This document shows, piece by piece, positions 41,268 through 48,684 of a stretch of DNA of 64,000 nucleotides; positions within the stretch are counted from its first letter, which is position 1; every line of letters starts with the position of its first letter. This stretch comes from Thermophilibacter provencensis (lineage in GTDB: Bacteria > Actinomycetota > Coriobacteriia > Coriobacteriales > Atopobiaceae): positions 2,429,201 through 2,493,200 of the forward strand of contig NZ_LT671417.1 of NCBI RefSeq assembly GCF_900128445.1, given 5' to 3'. The notes beneath the pieces are model-generated. The model saw only the letters and a list, made by a program, of their open reading frames with translations, was not told the origin of the DNA and did no database searches. Made by a program: the position numbers and the translations under genes.

Positions 41268-42007
41268 GCCCTCAGGCCAAGCTCGCGCCCAAGGCGTCGG
41301 CACGCCCAGACGGCGAGCAGGACGCAGGCGGCGACCCATGCCGCCACGAGGGCGATGAGGGCCGGCAGCGGCGCTGCGGCGGCTATCCCGCCCGCGGCGC
41401 GCAGGATCTCGGCGGCGGGACCCAGCGGCCAGAGCCACGTGACCGTTCGCACGGTGTCCGACATGAAGGCGAGGATCGGCGCCACGGCCGCAGCCGTGAG
41501 CGGAACGGCGAACAGGCTCGATGCCATCTGCTCACGCGCAAGAAGCCCGCAGGAGAGCCCCAGGAGCAGCAGCGGCTGCGCCGCGACGAGCGAAAGCCCC
41601 AGGAGCGCGGCGAGCTCCGCGGGGGCAGACCCCGCGAGCAGGCACGTCAGCGCCTGGGCCGCGAGCGTCACCGTGGTGGCGACGAGCCACTTGGAGATGG
41701 CGAGCTGCGCTGGCGTGACGCCGACCTCGGCAAGCGTCAGGTACATTCCGCGCTCGCGCTCCTCCGCCATCACATAGAGCTCCGTCACGCATCCCGCGAA
41801 GGCAGGTGCGACGCAGAGCGCGGCCGTGCGCGCAAACGCCGCGCCCTCCCCCGGGGCAAGACGGGGCGACCCCGCCACCACCGTCGAGATGAGCAGCGCG
41901 AGCAACACGCCCGTCCCGCACGACATGAGCACCGTGCGGTTGCGCAGCGCGTCCGCAAGGTCACGCGCGAAGAGCGCCCGTATGTTTCTCAACGCGTTGC
42001 TTTCCAT
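41264..42007 (-). CDS. ABC-2 type permease without an adjacent ATPase
   Basis: The 247-residue protein has six helices and the permease motif VMAEERERGMYLTLAEVGVTP (ABC-2 intracellular segment), similar in layout to the permease at 44612-45373 but divergent. There is no ATPase gene on either side. The divergent neighbour is a LytTR regulator fused to a degenerate ATPase half. The start at 42007 (MESNALRNIRALFARDLADA) is uncertain because only ATGGGG lies upstream; ATG at 42019 is an alternative. It may use the ATPase encoded at 43756-44610. Confidence 0.85.
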   Translation of the reverse strand: MESNALRNIRALFARDLADALRNRTVLMSCGTGVLLALLISTVVAGSPRLAPGEGAAFARTAALCVAPAFAGCVTELYVMAEERERGMYLTLAEVGVTPAQLAISKWLVATTVTLAAQALTCLLAGSAPAELAALLGLSLVAAQPLLLLGLSCGLLAREQMASSLFAVPLTAAAVAPILAFMSDTVRTVTWLWPLGPAAEILRAAGGIAAAAPLPALIALVAAWVAACVLLAVWACRRLGRELGLRA

Positions 42008-42066
42008 GCGCCCCATCATACTCGATATACTGGTCCCGCCCCTACAGCGCGACCATCGGAGGCACC

Positions 42067-42996
42067 ATGGCGCAGCCCTCCTCATACGACACCGTCGAGA
42101 GCCTTCTCGCCGCCCGCGAGGACGAGAGCGTCCACCTCGAGTGCGGGCGGGAGACGGTGGACCGCGCCGTAAGGTTCGTGCACGAGCGCTACGCCCGACG
42201 CCGCTGCGCGTTCTACGTCTCCACCGACCGCGGCTTTGACCGCGAGACCGTGCGCTCCTACCTGAGGCTCTTCTCGCGCCTTGCGGGAGGCTCCGTGACG
42301 GCAGGGGACGCGATGGCGCACTTTGGCCTCGCCCCGGCGGCGCGCACGCAGGTGAGAAGGCTCACCGCGGAGCAGAGGGCGCTCCTCAACTTCGCGCGCA
42401 TGAGCCTCTTCGAGCCCGAGGTGGTCTTCTGCGAGCGACCCCTCGCCGACGTGACGCCCTCGACGCGCGGCATCGTCACCGCCTGGATGGGCCAGGTCGC
42501 CGACGCCGGCGGCATCCTCATCACCGCAGGCGAGCCCCTTCGCGAGGCCCTGCTCATGCCCGGGACCGCCTTCTACGAGGAGGACGGGAGGCTTCACGAG
42601 GCCAAGACCGCCGTGGGCGAGAAGGACGAGGACGTCGAGTACGCCGGCGACGAGGTTCGCGTCTTCAAGGTCCCGGCGCGCGTGGACGGCGCCACGCTGC
42701 TCTTTGACCCGCGCGAAGTCGACTTCGTGGAGAGCGTGAACCGCGCGAACTTCGCGAGCGTGCGCGGCGAGCTCTACCCAGTGACGATGACCCTCGACGA
42801 GCTGGAGTCGGAGCTCGAGCGCTTTGGCTTCTTCCGGTGCCACCGCTCCTACATCGTGAACGTGCAGAAGGTCGCCAAGGTCGAGCGCTTCACGCGCAAC
42901 AGCTTCAACCTCACGCTCGCCGACGCAGCGCAGACGCAGATCCCGCTCGCCAAGGGGCGCGCCGAGGCCATGCGCGAGCGATACGGCTGGCGCTAG
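42067..42996 (+). CDS. Degenerate ABC-ATPase half fused to a LytTR DNA-binding domain
   Basis: The 309-residue protein has two parts. Residues about 60-185 resemble the second half of an ABC ATPase without Walker A: LTAEQRALLNFARMSLFEPE (signature plus helix), VVFCERPLADVTPSTRGIV in place of Walker B and D-loop, then ILITAGEPLREALLMPG and YEEDGRLHE. Residues about 205-305 are a LytTR domain (VDFVESVNRANFASVRGELY, FFRCHRSYIVNVQKVAKVER). Nucleotide hydrolysis looks impossible. The first part could dock on an ABC permease and report its state. GGAGG precedes the ATG; the gene diverges from an orphan permease. Confidence 0.85.
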   Translation: MAQPSSYDTVESLLAAREDESVHLECGRETVDRAVRFVHERYARRRCAFYVSTDRGFDRETVRSYLRLFSRLAGGSVTAGDAMAHFGLAPAARTQVRRLTAEQRALLNFARMSLFEPEVVFCERPLADVTPSTRGIVTAWMGQVADAGGILITAGEPLREALLMPGTAFYEEDGRLHEAKTAVGEKDEDVEYAGDEVRVFKVPARVDGATLLFDPREVDFVESVNRANFASVRGELYPVTMTLDELESELERFGFFRCHRSYIVNVQKVAKVERFTRNSFNLTLADAAQTQIPLAKGRAEAMRERYGWR

Positions 42997-43007
42997 CAGC
43001 ACGACGC

Positions 43008-43137
43008 TCGTTTGTAGTGTGTTTTCTGGCGAAACATCGAAGTACACTACAAGCTAAGCAGCTCGTCTAGCTGGGAGTTCACCCCTGATTCGTTTGTAGT
43101 GTACCTGAGGCGCCCGCCTCAAAGTACACCACAAACG
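43008..43137. repeat. Two hairpins with CGTTTGTAGTGT arms
   Basis: TTTGTAGTGT (43011-43020) pairs with ACACTACAAG (43044-43053). CGTTTGTAGTGTAC (43091-43104) pairs with GTACACCACAAACG (43124-43137). The units are related copies 12 and 95 bases after the LytTR gene stop. AT-rich stem sequence, no GGGGAC core. Confidence 0.85.
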
Positions 43138-43140
43138 AGA

Positions 43141-43402
43141 GTCCCCCCATGGCTTGGGCCGGCCCCCAACACATTGACGTCCGTCGTCAAGCGGCGGCTC
43201 TTCATGCCAGCTTGCCCGGATGGGCGAACGGCTTACCCGACCGCACGGCTCCTCTCGTGCCCGCCCATGCTCCTCTCGTCGTTTCCGCAGCTCCTGATGA
43301 CCGGATTCCCTTGTTGCCCCGACCCGGGTTGGCGAGGATGTGCTCGTCAGCAGGAAGCCCGGCGACTGACCCCGGAGCCGGGCGAGAGCGAAGGGACATA
43401 CC
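43141..43402 (+). promoter_or_regulatory. Long untranslated leader with operator-like palindrome
   Basis: This 262-base gap holds TTGACG-TCCGT-CGTCAA (43174-43190), a perfect 6-base inverted repeat, and several short GC stems (CCCGGATGGG region, GAAGCCCGG with CCGGGC) just before the small-protein operon. No convincing reading frame. A promoter or structured leader for the following ABC operon is likely, and I do not recognise a riboswitch class. Confidence 0.35.
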
Positions 43403-43618
43403 ATGACCGAGCAGCAAATCGCAGACATCGTCACCGATGCCCTAGGGCCAAACACCCCGATCAGCCTGGAGCAGCTCTCCGCGCTCCTTATGGCGCTCGC
43501 CATATCCGTGATTCTCCTTGCCATGGGTATGGGCTATCAGATCGTCCGGTCCGAGAGACGAATAAGCGCCCTCGAGTCCGCGCTCAACCGCACGGAGCGC
43601 GAGAGGGAGGCGATGTAG
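43403..43618 (+). CDS. 71-residue single-pass membrane protein
   Basis: The protein starts TEQQIADIVTDALG, has one hydrophobic helix (about residues 27-47, ALLMALAISVILLAMGMGY) and a charged C-terminal coiled-coil-like tail (RSERRISALESALNRTERER). GAAGGGAC precedes the ATG. It is first in an operon with a second micro-membrane protein, an ABC ATPase and an ABC permease, so it may be an accessory or regulatory subunit of that transporter. Family not recognised. Confidence 0.7.
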   Translation: MTEQQIADIVTDALGPNTPISLEQLSALLMALAISVILLAMGMGYQIVRSERRISALESALNRTEREREAM

Positions 43619-43619
43619 C

Positions 43620-43772
43620 ATGGACCCCGCGATCATGGGCGCGATCGTCATCGCGTGCTGCTTCGCCGCCGGCGTGTTCGAGTCCGGCAGGCGCAAGAAG
43701 GACCGCAGGGACGAGAGGGGCGTGAGCGAGGAGGCTCCGCGGAGGGAGGGCGACGATGGCCGCAACGCATAG
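43620..43772 (+). CDS. 50-residue single-pass membrane protein
   Basis: A short frame encodes DPAIMGAIVIACCFAAGVFE (one helix with two Cys) and a very basic-acidic tail (SGRRKKDRRDERGVSEE). The ATG comes two bases after the previous gene's stop and the frame overlaps the ATPase start by 17 bases, so it is embedded in the operon. GGGAGG lies about 11 bases upstream. Close packing and good codon use support expression. Function unknown. Confidence 0.6.
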   Translation: MDPAIMGAIVIACCFAAGVFESGRRKKDRRDERGVSEEAPRREGDDGRNA

Positions 43773-44610
43773 CCCCGTGCTCTCGATGGAGGGCGTCTGC
43801 ATCTCCTTCGGCGCCAAGCGCGTGCTCGACGGGCTCACCTTCGACGTCGCGCGCGGCGAGTGCTTCGGGTTCCTCGGCCCCTCCGGCGCCGGCAAGACCA
43901 CCACGATCAAGCTGCTCACCCGCCAGCTCGCTGCGGACGCCGGGCGCATCATGCTGTTCGGCAGGCCCATCGAGCACGCAGGCGGCGCCGACTACGACCG
44001 CATCGGCATCCTCTCGGACACGAGCGCGCTCTACGAGCGGCTCACCATCGAGGAGAACCTGCGCCTCTACGCGAAGGTGCGCGGGCGCGGCGAGCGCGGC
44101 ATTCCCGCGCTGCTCGAGCGCGTGGGCCTCGAGGGGGACCGCAAGACGCTCGTCAAGAACTGCTCGAAGGGCATGCGGCAGCGCGCGGCCCTTCTCGCCG
44201 CCCTCGTGCATAGCCCGGAGCTGGTCTTTCTGGACGAGCCGACGAGCGGGCTCGACCCGGCGGCGCGCGCCGAGGTCCACCGGATGCTCAGGGAGCTGCG
44301 CCGCGCCGGGACCACGGTCTTTCTCACCACGCACGACATGGCGGAGGCCGAAGGCTGCTGCGACCGGCTGGCGATCCTGAACGAGGGCCGCATCGCGGCG
44401 ACGGGGGCGCCCGCGGAGCTCACCATGGAGCACGCGCGCAACCGCGTCGTGGTGGTCACGCGCACCCGCGGCGCCGTCGAGCTCACGAAGGACGCCGCGT
44501 CCGCCGACGCCGCGCGCGAGCTCTTCGCCGCCGGCGAGGTGATGTCGATACACTCGGACGAGCCCGACCTCGAGGAGGTCTTCCTCGAACTGACCGGAAG
44601 GGAGCTGTAG
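43756..44610 (+). CDS. ABC transporter ATPase
   Basis: The 284-residue ATPase has Walker A GFLGPSGAGKTTTIK near residue 41, signature CSKGMRQRAALLAAL, Walker B LVFLDEPTSGLDPAA and switch TTHDMAEAEGC, with a C-terminal extension of about 70 residues. It resembles NatA/YhaQ-type export ATPases. It is translated after the 50-residue membrane protein and two bases before its permease. With the orphan permease at 41264-42007 nearby it could serve two membrane partners. Confidence 0.93.
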   Translation: MAATHSPVLSMEGVCISFGAKRVLDGLTFDVARGECFGFLGPSGAGKTTTIKLLTRQLAADAGRIMLFGRPIEHAGGADYDRIGILSDTSALYERLTIEENLRLYAKVRGRGERGIPALLERVGLEGDRKTLVKNCSKGMRQRAALLAALVHSPELVFLDEPTSGLDPAARAEVHRMLRELRRAGTTVFLTTHDMAEAEGCCDRLAILNEGRIAATGAPAELTMEHARNRVVVVTRTRGAVELTKDAASADAARELFAAGEVMSIHSDEPDLEEVFLELTGREL

Positions 44611-44611
44611 G

Positions 44612-45373
44612 ATGGACGCCACGATCAGGCGGGTGGGCGCGCTCGCCGCGAAGGACCTCGCCGACCTCTTCAAGAACCCCACGATGCTCGTGGTGCTGCT
44701 CATGCCCATCGGCTTCATGATGCTGTTCCGCCTCGTCATCGGCGACACCGCCGCGGACTCCGGGCTCACCGGCGCGGAGCTCGCCGCCGTCGAGGGCGAG
44801 TTCCAGAAGTTCCTGCTCGGCTCCGGTCTCTGCATGAGCGTCGGGATGGTCGCCTCCATGGTGCTCATCTACGGCATCGCCGAGGAGAAGGAGAGGCACA
44901 CCCTGCGCACCCTCATGCTCGCCAACGTGGGCGCCGGCGAGGTGGCCGCCTCCAAGGGCGGGGTGGCGCTCGCCGCCGTGGTCGCGGTCGGCGCGGCGTG
45001 CTTCGCCGTCGCAGGGGGCAACCCCGCGCTGCTGCCCGCCTACCTCGCCCTCACTGCGCTGGGCGCCGTGCCCGTGGTGCTCGTGTCGCTCGTGCTCGGG
45101 CTCGCCTCGCGCGACCAGATGACGGCCGGCTTCTACAGCGTGCCCGTGCTGCTTCTGGCCCTCGTGCCCACCTTCGGGACGGCGAGCGACGCCATCGACG
45201 CGATCGCGGCGTTCACGCCGCTCGGGGGCGTCTACGACCTGCTCGGGCTCGCGGTCGACGGGCGCCTGCTCACGACCGACTCCCTGGCCCCGCTGGCGGT
45301 GACGATCGCGTGGGCGGTCGCCGGGGCCGCGGCCTTCGCGGCGCTCTACCGCAGGCTCGCCCGGGACAACTAG
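44612..45373 (+). CDS. ABC-2 type permease
   Basis: The 253-residue membrane protein has six helices and the intracellular motif YGIAEEKERHTLRTLMLANV typical of ABC-2 exporters (NatB-like). It begins IRRVGALAAKDLADLFKNPT, close in style to the start of the orphan permease at 41264 (ARDLADALRNRT), which suggests they are paralogues. GGAGCTGTAGG precedes the ATG. Substrate unknown; a bacteriocin or peptide is likely given the LytTR regulator nearby. Confidence 0.9.
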   Translation: MDATIRRVGALAAKDLADLFKNPTMLVVLLMPIGFMMLFRLVIGDTAADSGLTGAELAAVEGEFQKFLLGSGLCMSVGMVASMVLIYGIAEEKERHTLRTLMLANVGAGEVAASKGGVALAAVVAVGAACFAVAGGNPALLPAYLALTALGAVPVVLVSLVLGLASRDQMTAGFYSVPVLLLALVPTFGTASDAIDAIAAFTPLGGVYDLLGLAVDGRLLTTDSLAPLAVTIAWAVAGAAAFAALYRRLARDN

Positions 45374-45581
45374 GCGGGCGGAGGGAGCCCCACGCACACC
45401 CGTCGACCAGACTGCATGCGCCTCGGAAATCCGCAGGCAGAAGCTACGTAAAGAACTCTTGACACGCCCATTTCGCCCCGCGGGGCCCGGTGTCAGGACC
45501 CTTTGATGGTACGATTCCGCGGGACGTGCCATGGTCTGGCCCGTAGGGGGCCGCGCCGAGAAGGACGGAGGGAGAGCGGGC

Positions 45582-46211
45582 ATGGAGGTCGGCGGGAGGA
45601 TACGCGAGCTGCGCACGGAGCGAGGGATGTCGCAGGACGACCTCGCGGCGCGCGTGTACGTGAGCCGCCAGACGATCAGCTCCTGGGAGAACGGCAAGAC
45701 CTACCCCGACGTCCAGAGCCTGCTCCTGCTCTCCGAGATCTTCGACGCGTCCGTGGACTCTCTCATCAGAGGAGACGTGGAGACCATGAACGAGACCATC
45801 GACCGCGACGTCAAGACCATGAAGCGCCTGAGCTACGTGATGCTCGGATTCCTGCTGCTCATGATAGCCGCGATGATATGGGTCTGCCTGCAGGCGTTCG
45901 CCTGGGACTGGCCGCTCGAGCAGACCGTGCCCACCCTCGTTCTCGCCCTCGTGCTCTGGGGCGTCGCAATGTTCGCCGCCTGCTGGGTGGATTGCATCAA
46001 GAAGTCGCACGACCTCGTCACCTACGGCGAGATCCTCGCCTACTGGAGGGGCGAGGCGGTGGACCGCGACACGGAGCGCGGGCGGCGCGAGCGCATGATC
46101 CCCAGCCGGATGAAGGCCGCCCACGCCGTCGGCCTGACGCTTCTCGCGATGGCCGTCGGCGCGTTCGTGGGCTACGGTGGCGTCGCGCTCGCGAACATGC
46201 TGCTCGGATAG
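45582..46211 (+). CDS. XRE-family regulator with membrane domain
   Basis: The 209-residue protein starts with a helix-turn-helix (about residues 4-58: RIRELRTERGMSQDDLAARV, YVSRQTISSWENGKTYPDVQ) and continues into three predicted helices (about 85-105, 117-137 and 185-205). Membrane-tethered XRE proteins of this form are common in Gram-positive gut bacteria and often sit by membrane stress genes. GGAGGGAG precedes the ATG. It is a relative of the gene at 49520-50344 (similar SRxTxSxWE pattern). Confidence 0.88.
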   Translation: MEVGGRIRELRTERGMSQDDLAARVYVSRQTISSWENGKTYPDVQSLLLLSEIFDASVDSLIRGDVETMNETIDRDVKTMKRLSYVMLGFLLLMIAAMIWVCLQAFAWDWPLEQTVPTLVLALVLWGVAMFAACWVDCIKKSHDLVTYGEILAYWRGEAVDRDTERGRRERMIPSRMKAAHAVGLTLLAMAVGAFVGYGGVALANMLLG

Positions 46212-46777
46212 GGCTGGCTCCCTCCGTAGGGCTCGCGAGCGGACCCCGCACCTTCGCGCTGGTGGTGATGTACGGGGTGTCCGTGACTGAGGGGCGGGTC
46301 GCGCGGCGGCCCGCCCCTCGCCTTCAGATGGCCCGCCCACTCCCCGTGGGCCACGCACGCGATGCGCATGGCCTCGTAGGCGGCGGCCACGAGAGCGGCA
46401 TTGCGCTGGCGCAGCTCGTAGCCCTCGAAGTAGAACGGGCAGAAGCTCACAAGCACGCCGTCGACCACGGCGTGGGCGCCAAAGTCACCATGGCCCTCGT
46501 TGCATCCCAGGCTGAGCGAGTCGAGCGCGGGGTCGTACAGGTCCTCGGCGGCGAGCCAGGCACGAACGACGGGCATGTCGCCCAGGCGCACTGAGACGTC
46601 CACGTCACCGTGGGGGCTCCCGGAGTCGCGCCCGGAGGCGGCCCAGGGGACGAATCCTCCCTGGAGGTAGGCCCTCCCAGCGAGCGCAGGGGCGGTCAGC
46701 ACCCGCAGTGCCGCTGCGAGCACCTGCGGGAACGAGACGGGGCTTATCGATGGAAAGGTGTTGGCGTTCTCTGCCAT
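46172..46777 (-). CDS. Nucleotidyltransferase-fold protein, C-terminus probably altered
   Basis: The 201-residue frame shows YLQGGFVPWAASGRDSGSPH then GDVDVSVRLG (paired acidic residues after a GG), and later SLSLGCNEGHGDFGAHAVVD and LVSFCPFYFEGYELRQRN, the layout of small nucleotidyltransferases such as aminoglycoside or lincosamide modifiers. The last 50 residues (KARGGPPRDPPLSHGHPVHH onward) are low-complexity, run through a terminator hairpin at 46289-46319 and overlap the convergent gene. In the next frame a TGA occurs near 46325, so a late frameshift is likely. AGAGAAG precedes the ATG at 46777. Confidence 0.6.
   Translation of the reverse strand: MAENANTFPSISPVSFPQVLAAALRVLTAPALAGRAYLQGGFVPWAASGRDSGSPHGDVDVSVRLGDMPVVRAWLAAEDLYDPALDSLSLGCNEGHGDFGAHAVVDGVLVSFCPFYFEGYELRQRNAALVAAAYEAMRIACVAHGEWAGHLKARGGPPRDPPLSHGHPVHHHQREGAGSAREPYGGSQPYPSSMFASATPP
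46289..46319. terminator. Hairpin between convergent XRE and nucleotidyltransferase genes
   Basis: GAGGGGCGGG (46289-46298) pairs with CCCGCCCCTC (46310-46319) between two convergent genes. Probably bidirectional. Confidence 0.65.
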
Positions 46778-46919
46778 GGCTGTCTTCTCTCTATCCGGTC
46801 GCGGGCCGTAGGGAACCGCCCCGGCATCACCAGGGTCGCAGCCCGCGCTGCTGTCAGGCTCGTCAGCTAGAGGGAAGTCGTCATGCGCGCCTCCTCGGGA
46901 GGGGTTGTCTGACGCCATG

Positions 46920-47360
46920 ATACCCGGGGCGTGCGCCTCACAGCGCATGACGGGAACGCTCTCCGACGGAGGTCCCCACAGGGCGGTGGGCGGAGCGTCG
47001 CTCAAGGGAGCGGGCCAATAACAGGAGCGACGCTCGCTTGTCGCCCGTTGGGCGCCTGCGCGATGTCCTGGAGAGAGTCGCCCGGAGGAGGGCAACCCCA
47101 ACGAGCCGACCCATCGGAAGGCGCGGCGCCTCGCAGAATCCCTGCGGGGCGCACGATTGCTGATGCATCTTCGGGGCTAGGCGCCGTGCCTACGACGGCA
47201 ATTTGCCTCGCTCACGGTGTCGCCCCTGGGAGTCCAGGCCTTCATCGTGTGCCTGTGAGGGGAGCTCCTGCTCCGGCAAGACGTCGACGCTCGAGGCAGC
47301 GGGCTCGGGGGGAAGCGGGGGGCAGAAGGATTGATGATATGATGACAGCCCGGTGAGCCC
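46920..47360. other. Gene-free accessory stretch
   Basis: No reading frame here has convincing codon use or similarity I recognise. A 10-base inverted repeat GAGCGTCGCT (46993-47002) / AGCGACGCTC (47036-47045) is the only clear structure. It may be decayed accessory DNA upstream of the Abi gene. Confidence 0.4.
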
Positions 47361-47389
47361 CTTGTTGCGTTCCGCGAGAGCGGGTAGGA
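47361..47389 (+). promoter_or_regulatory. Promoter of the Abi-like gene
   Basis: TTGTTG (47361-47366) and TAGGAT (47384-47389) are separated by exactly 17 bases, predicting a start near 47395. The leader hairpin would then form the very 5' end of the mRNA. Confidence 0.55.
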
Positions 47390-47392
47390 TAT

Positions 47393-47451
47393 GTATTGAT
47401 GGGCCCGGGAATGACCTCTGATTCAAGTCACCGGGCCTCAATCATGTCAAT
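47393..47451 (+). ncRNA. Structured leader RNA upstream of the Abi/HEPN gene
   Basis: ATTGA (47394-47398) pairs with TCAAT (47437-47441) and GGCCCGG (47401-47407) with CCGGGCC (47430-47436), with an inner TGAC/GTCA pair. The TATTGA strand could instead pair with TCAATA (47446-47451) right beside AGGAGG, and the loop TGAC with GTCA at 47445-47448, so alternative or pseudoknotted folds are possible. Structured RNAs upstream of Abi genes have been described (abiF RNAs). Membership in that class is inference. Confidence 0.4.
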
Positions 47452-47463
47452 AGGAGGTGTTCG

Positions 47464-48219
47464 ATGGCGACCGTGCCCGAGCAGTCTCTCCCCCAGGACA
47501 GTAACAACGAGCAAGACAGCCCCACGAGGGCGTGGGCCGAGCGCTGGCTCTCGCCCGAGCGTCTCGCTCCCTACCTCGCTGACTGCGGCGGCGACGTCGA
47601 GCGTGCACTTGCGCTCTACGAGTGGAACATATCGCTCGGCCAGGTGCTCATGCGCGACATATCCCACTTCGAGGTGGCGCTGCGCAACGCCTACGACCGC
47701 GTGCTGCGCGAGAGCTGGGAGGGGTGCTGGCTTTTGGACGACGCCTCGCCGGCACGCGCACCGGTCATGAGAAAGTCGAAGCGAGGGAAGCTTGATGCGA
47801 ATCGCATCAATCGCAAAACGATTGACGCCGTGGTCGATCGACTGCCCTCCGACGCGAGCACGGGCACGATCGTGGCAAATCTGACGCTGGGCTTTTGGGT
47901 ACACCTTTCCGATCGCTCCCGCGAGGCCACAATATGGAGGACGGCGCTTTACCGTGCCTGGCCGAAGGGCACCGACCGCAAAAAACTGCAGCCGCGCTTA
48001 GAGGGCATCCTGCGCGTCCGCAACCGAGTAGCCCATGCCGAGCGCCTATTTGACCCGAGCAACGGCAAGCTCTCCCCGCTCCGCGCCGACGCCGATGCGG
48101 TGAATCTGCTGCGGGATTTGTGCCCCGAGGCAGCGGAGCATCTATACGGGAACGACACGGCCTCTCCCGTCGAGCTGTTCTGCGAGGAGAACCCGGCGCC
48201 TGCGAACGTGAGGCTGTAA
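47464..48219 (+). CDS. Abi-like protein (abortive infection, HEPN fold)
   Basis: The 251-residue protein has the Abi_2 family order: WLSPERLAPYLADCGGDVER, LALYEWNISLGQVLMRDISH, FEVALRNAYDRVL, TIVANLTLGFWVHLSD, and ILRVRNRVAHAERLF. The last segment holds R-x4-H (RNRVAH), the HEPN ribonuclease motif; typical Abi_2 proteins read RNRIAHHEP. Such proteins trigger growth arrest on phage infection or act as toxins. AGGAGGT precedes the ATG. It stands alone behind a structured leader. Confidence 0.82.
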   Translation: MATVPEQSLPQDSNNEQDSPTRAWAERWLSPERLAPYLADCGGDVERALALYEWNISLGQVLMRDISHFEVALRNAYDRVLRESWEGCWLLDDASPARAPVMRKSKRGKLDANRINRKTIDAVVDRLPSDASTGTIVANLTLGFWVHLSDRSREATIWRTALYRAWPKGTDRKKLQPRLEGILRVRNRVAHAERLFDPSNGKLSPLRADADAVNLLRDLCPEAAEHLYGNDTASPVELFCEENPAPANVRL

Positions 48220-48238
48220 CGGCACATCTTGATGCGCG

Positions 48239-48265
48239 AGGGCACTTTCGAGCGCCCTTTTCTTT
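48239..48265 (+). terminator. Terminator after the Abi-like gene
   Basis: AGGGC (48239-48243) pairs with GCCCT (48254-48258), with TTTTCTTT following, 20 bases after the stop. Confidence 0.65.
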
Positions 48266-48337
48266 GCCCCTTGTGGCGCAATGGCGAGAATCCGCCGTGA
48301 GTGAGTCTGTCGACCGTTCGCGAGGGTGATTGGCGGG

Positions 48338-48497
48338 TCAGCCTGTGTAGGCGTCCTCCGCGGCGTTCGTGAAGTCCTGCCGCTCGAGCTGCGCGCTCCT
48401 CATCCGTCTCGGGGATGTCGGCACGCTCGATCTTGAAGATGACGAGCCGGGTGCCGTCGTTGCAGCAGGCGATCACCACGTGGTCGTCGTTCGTCTA
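48338..48497 (-). pseudogene. Fragment of an unknown gene with a frameshift
   Basis: The minus strand reads HVVIACCNDGTRLVIFKIER then ADIPET, after which the sense-looking sequence continues in the next frame (MRSAQLERQDFTNAAEDAYT) to a TGA at 48338. A TAG precedes the first part. Amino-acid composition is protein-like in both pieces, suggesting a decayed small gene. No family recognised. Confidence 0.35.
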
Positions 48498-48684
48498 CCC
48501 TCTCATGTGACGGGCACTTGTAATGGGGGTGTGACGTACCAGGAGCCCAAAATGCCGTTCGTAACCCCTGAATGCTGGAGCACGGGCGCCCGCTGTTCCC
48601 AGTCTTGCAAAAGCACCTTCTCAGCGTCTGAATATAACGGTATAAGGAGAACAAGGTGATTATGTTATGCGGAAAGGACATCGC

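Noticed and set aside
45470-45520. TTGACAC/GTGTCA pair upstream of the XRE gene as an operator
   Set aside because: The half-sites are separated by a long GC-rich stretch and no -10 box is at the right distance.
46938-47168. Minus-strand frame starting MHQQSCAPQG
   Set aside because: Arg/Ser/Leu-rich with no ribosome binding site and no protein-like pattern; probably a chance frame in decayed DNA.
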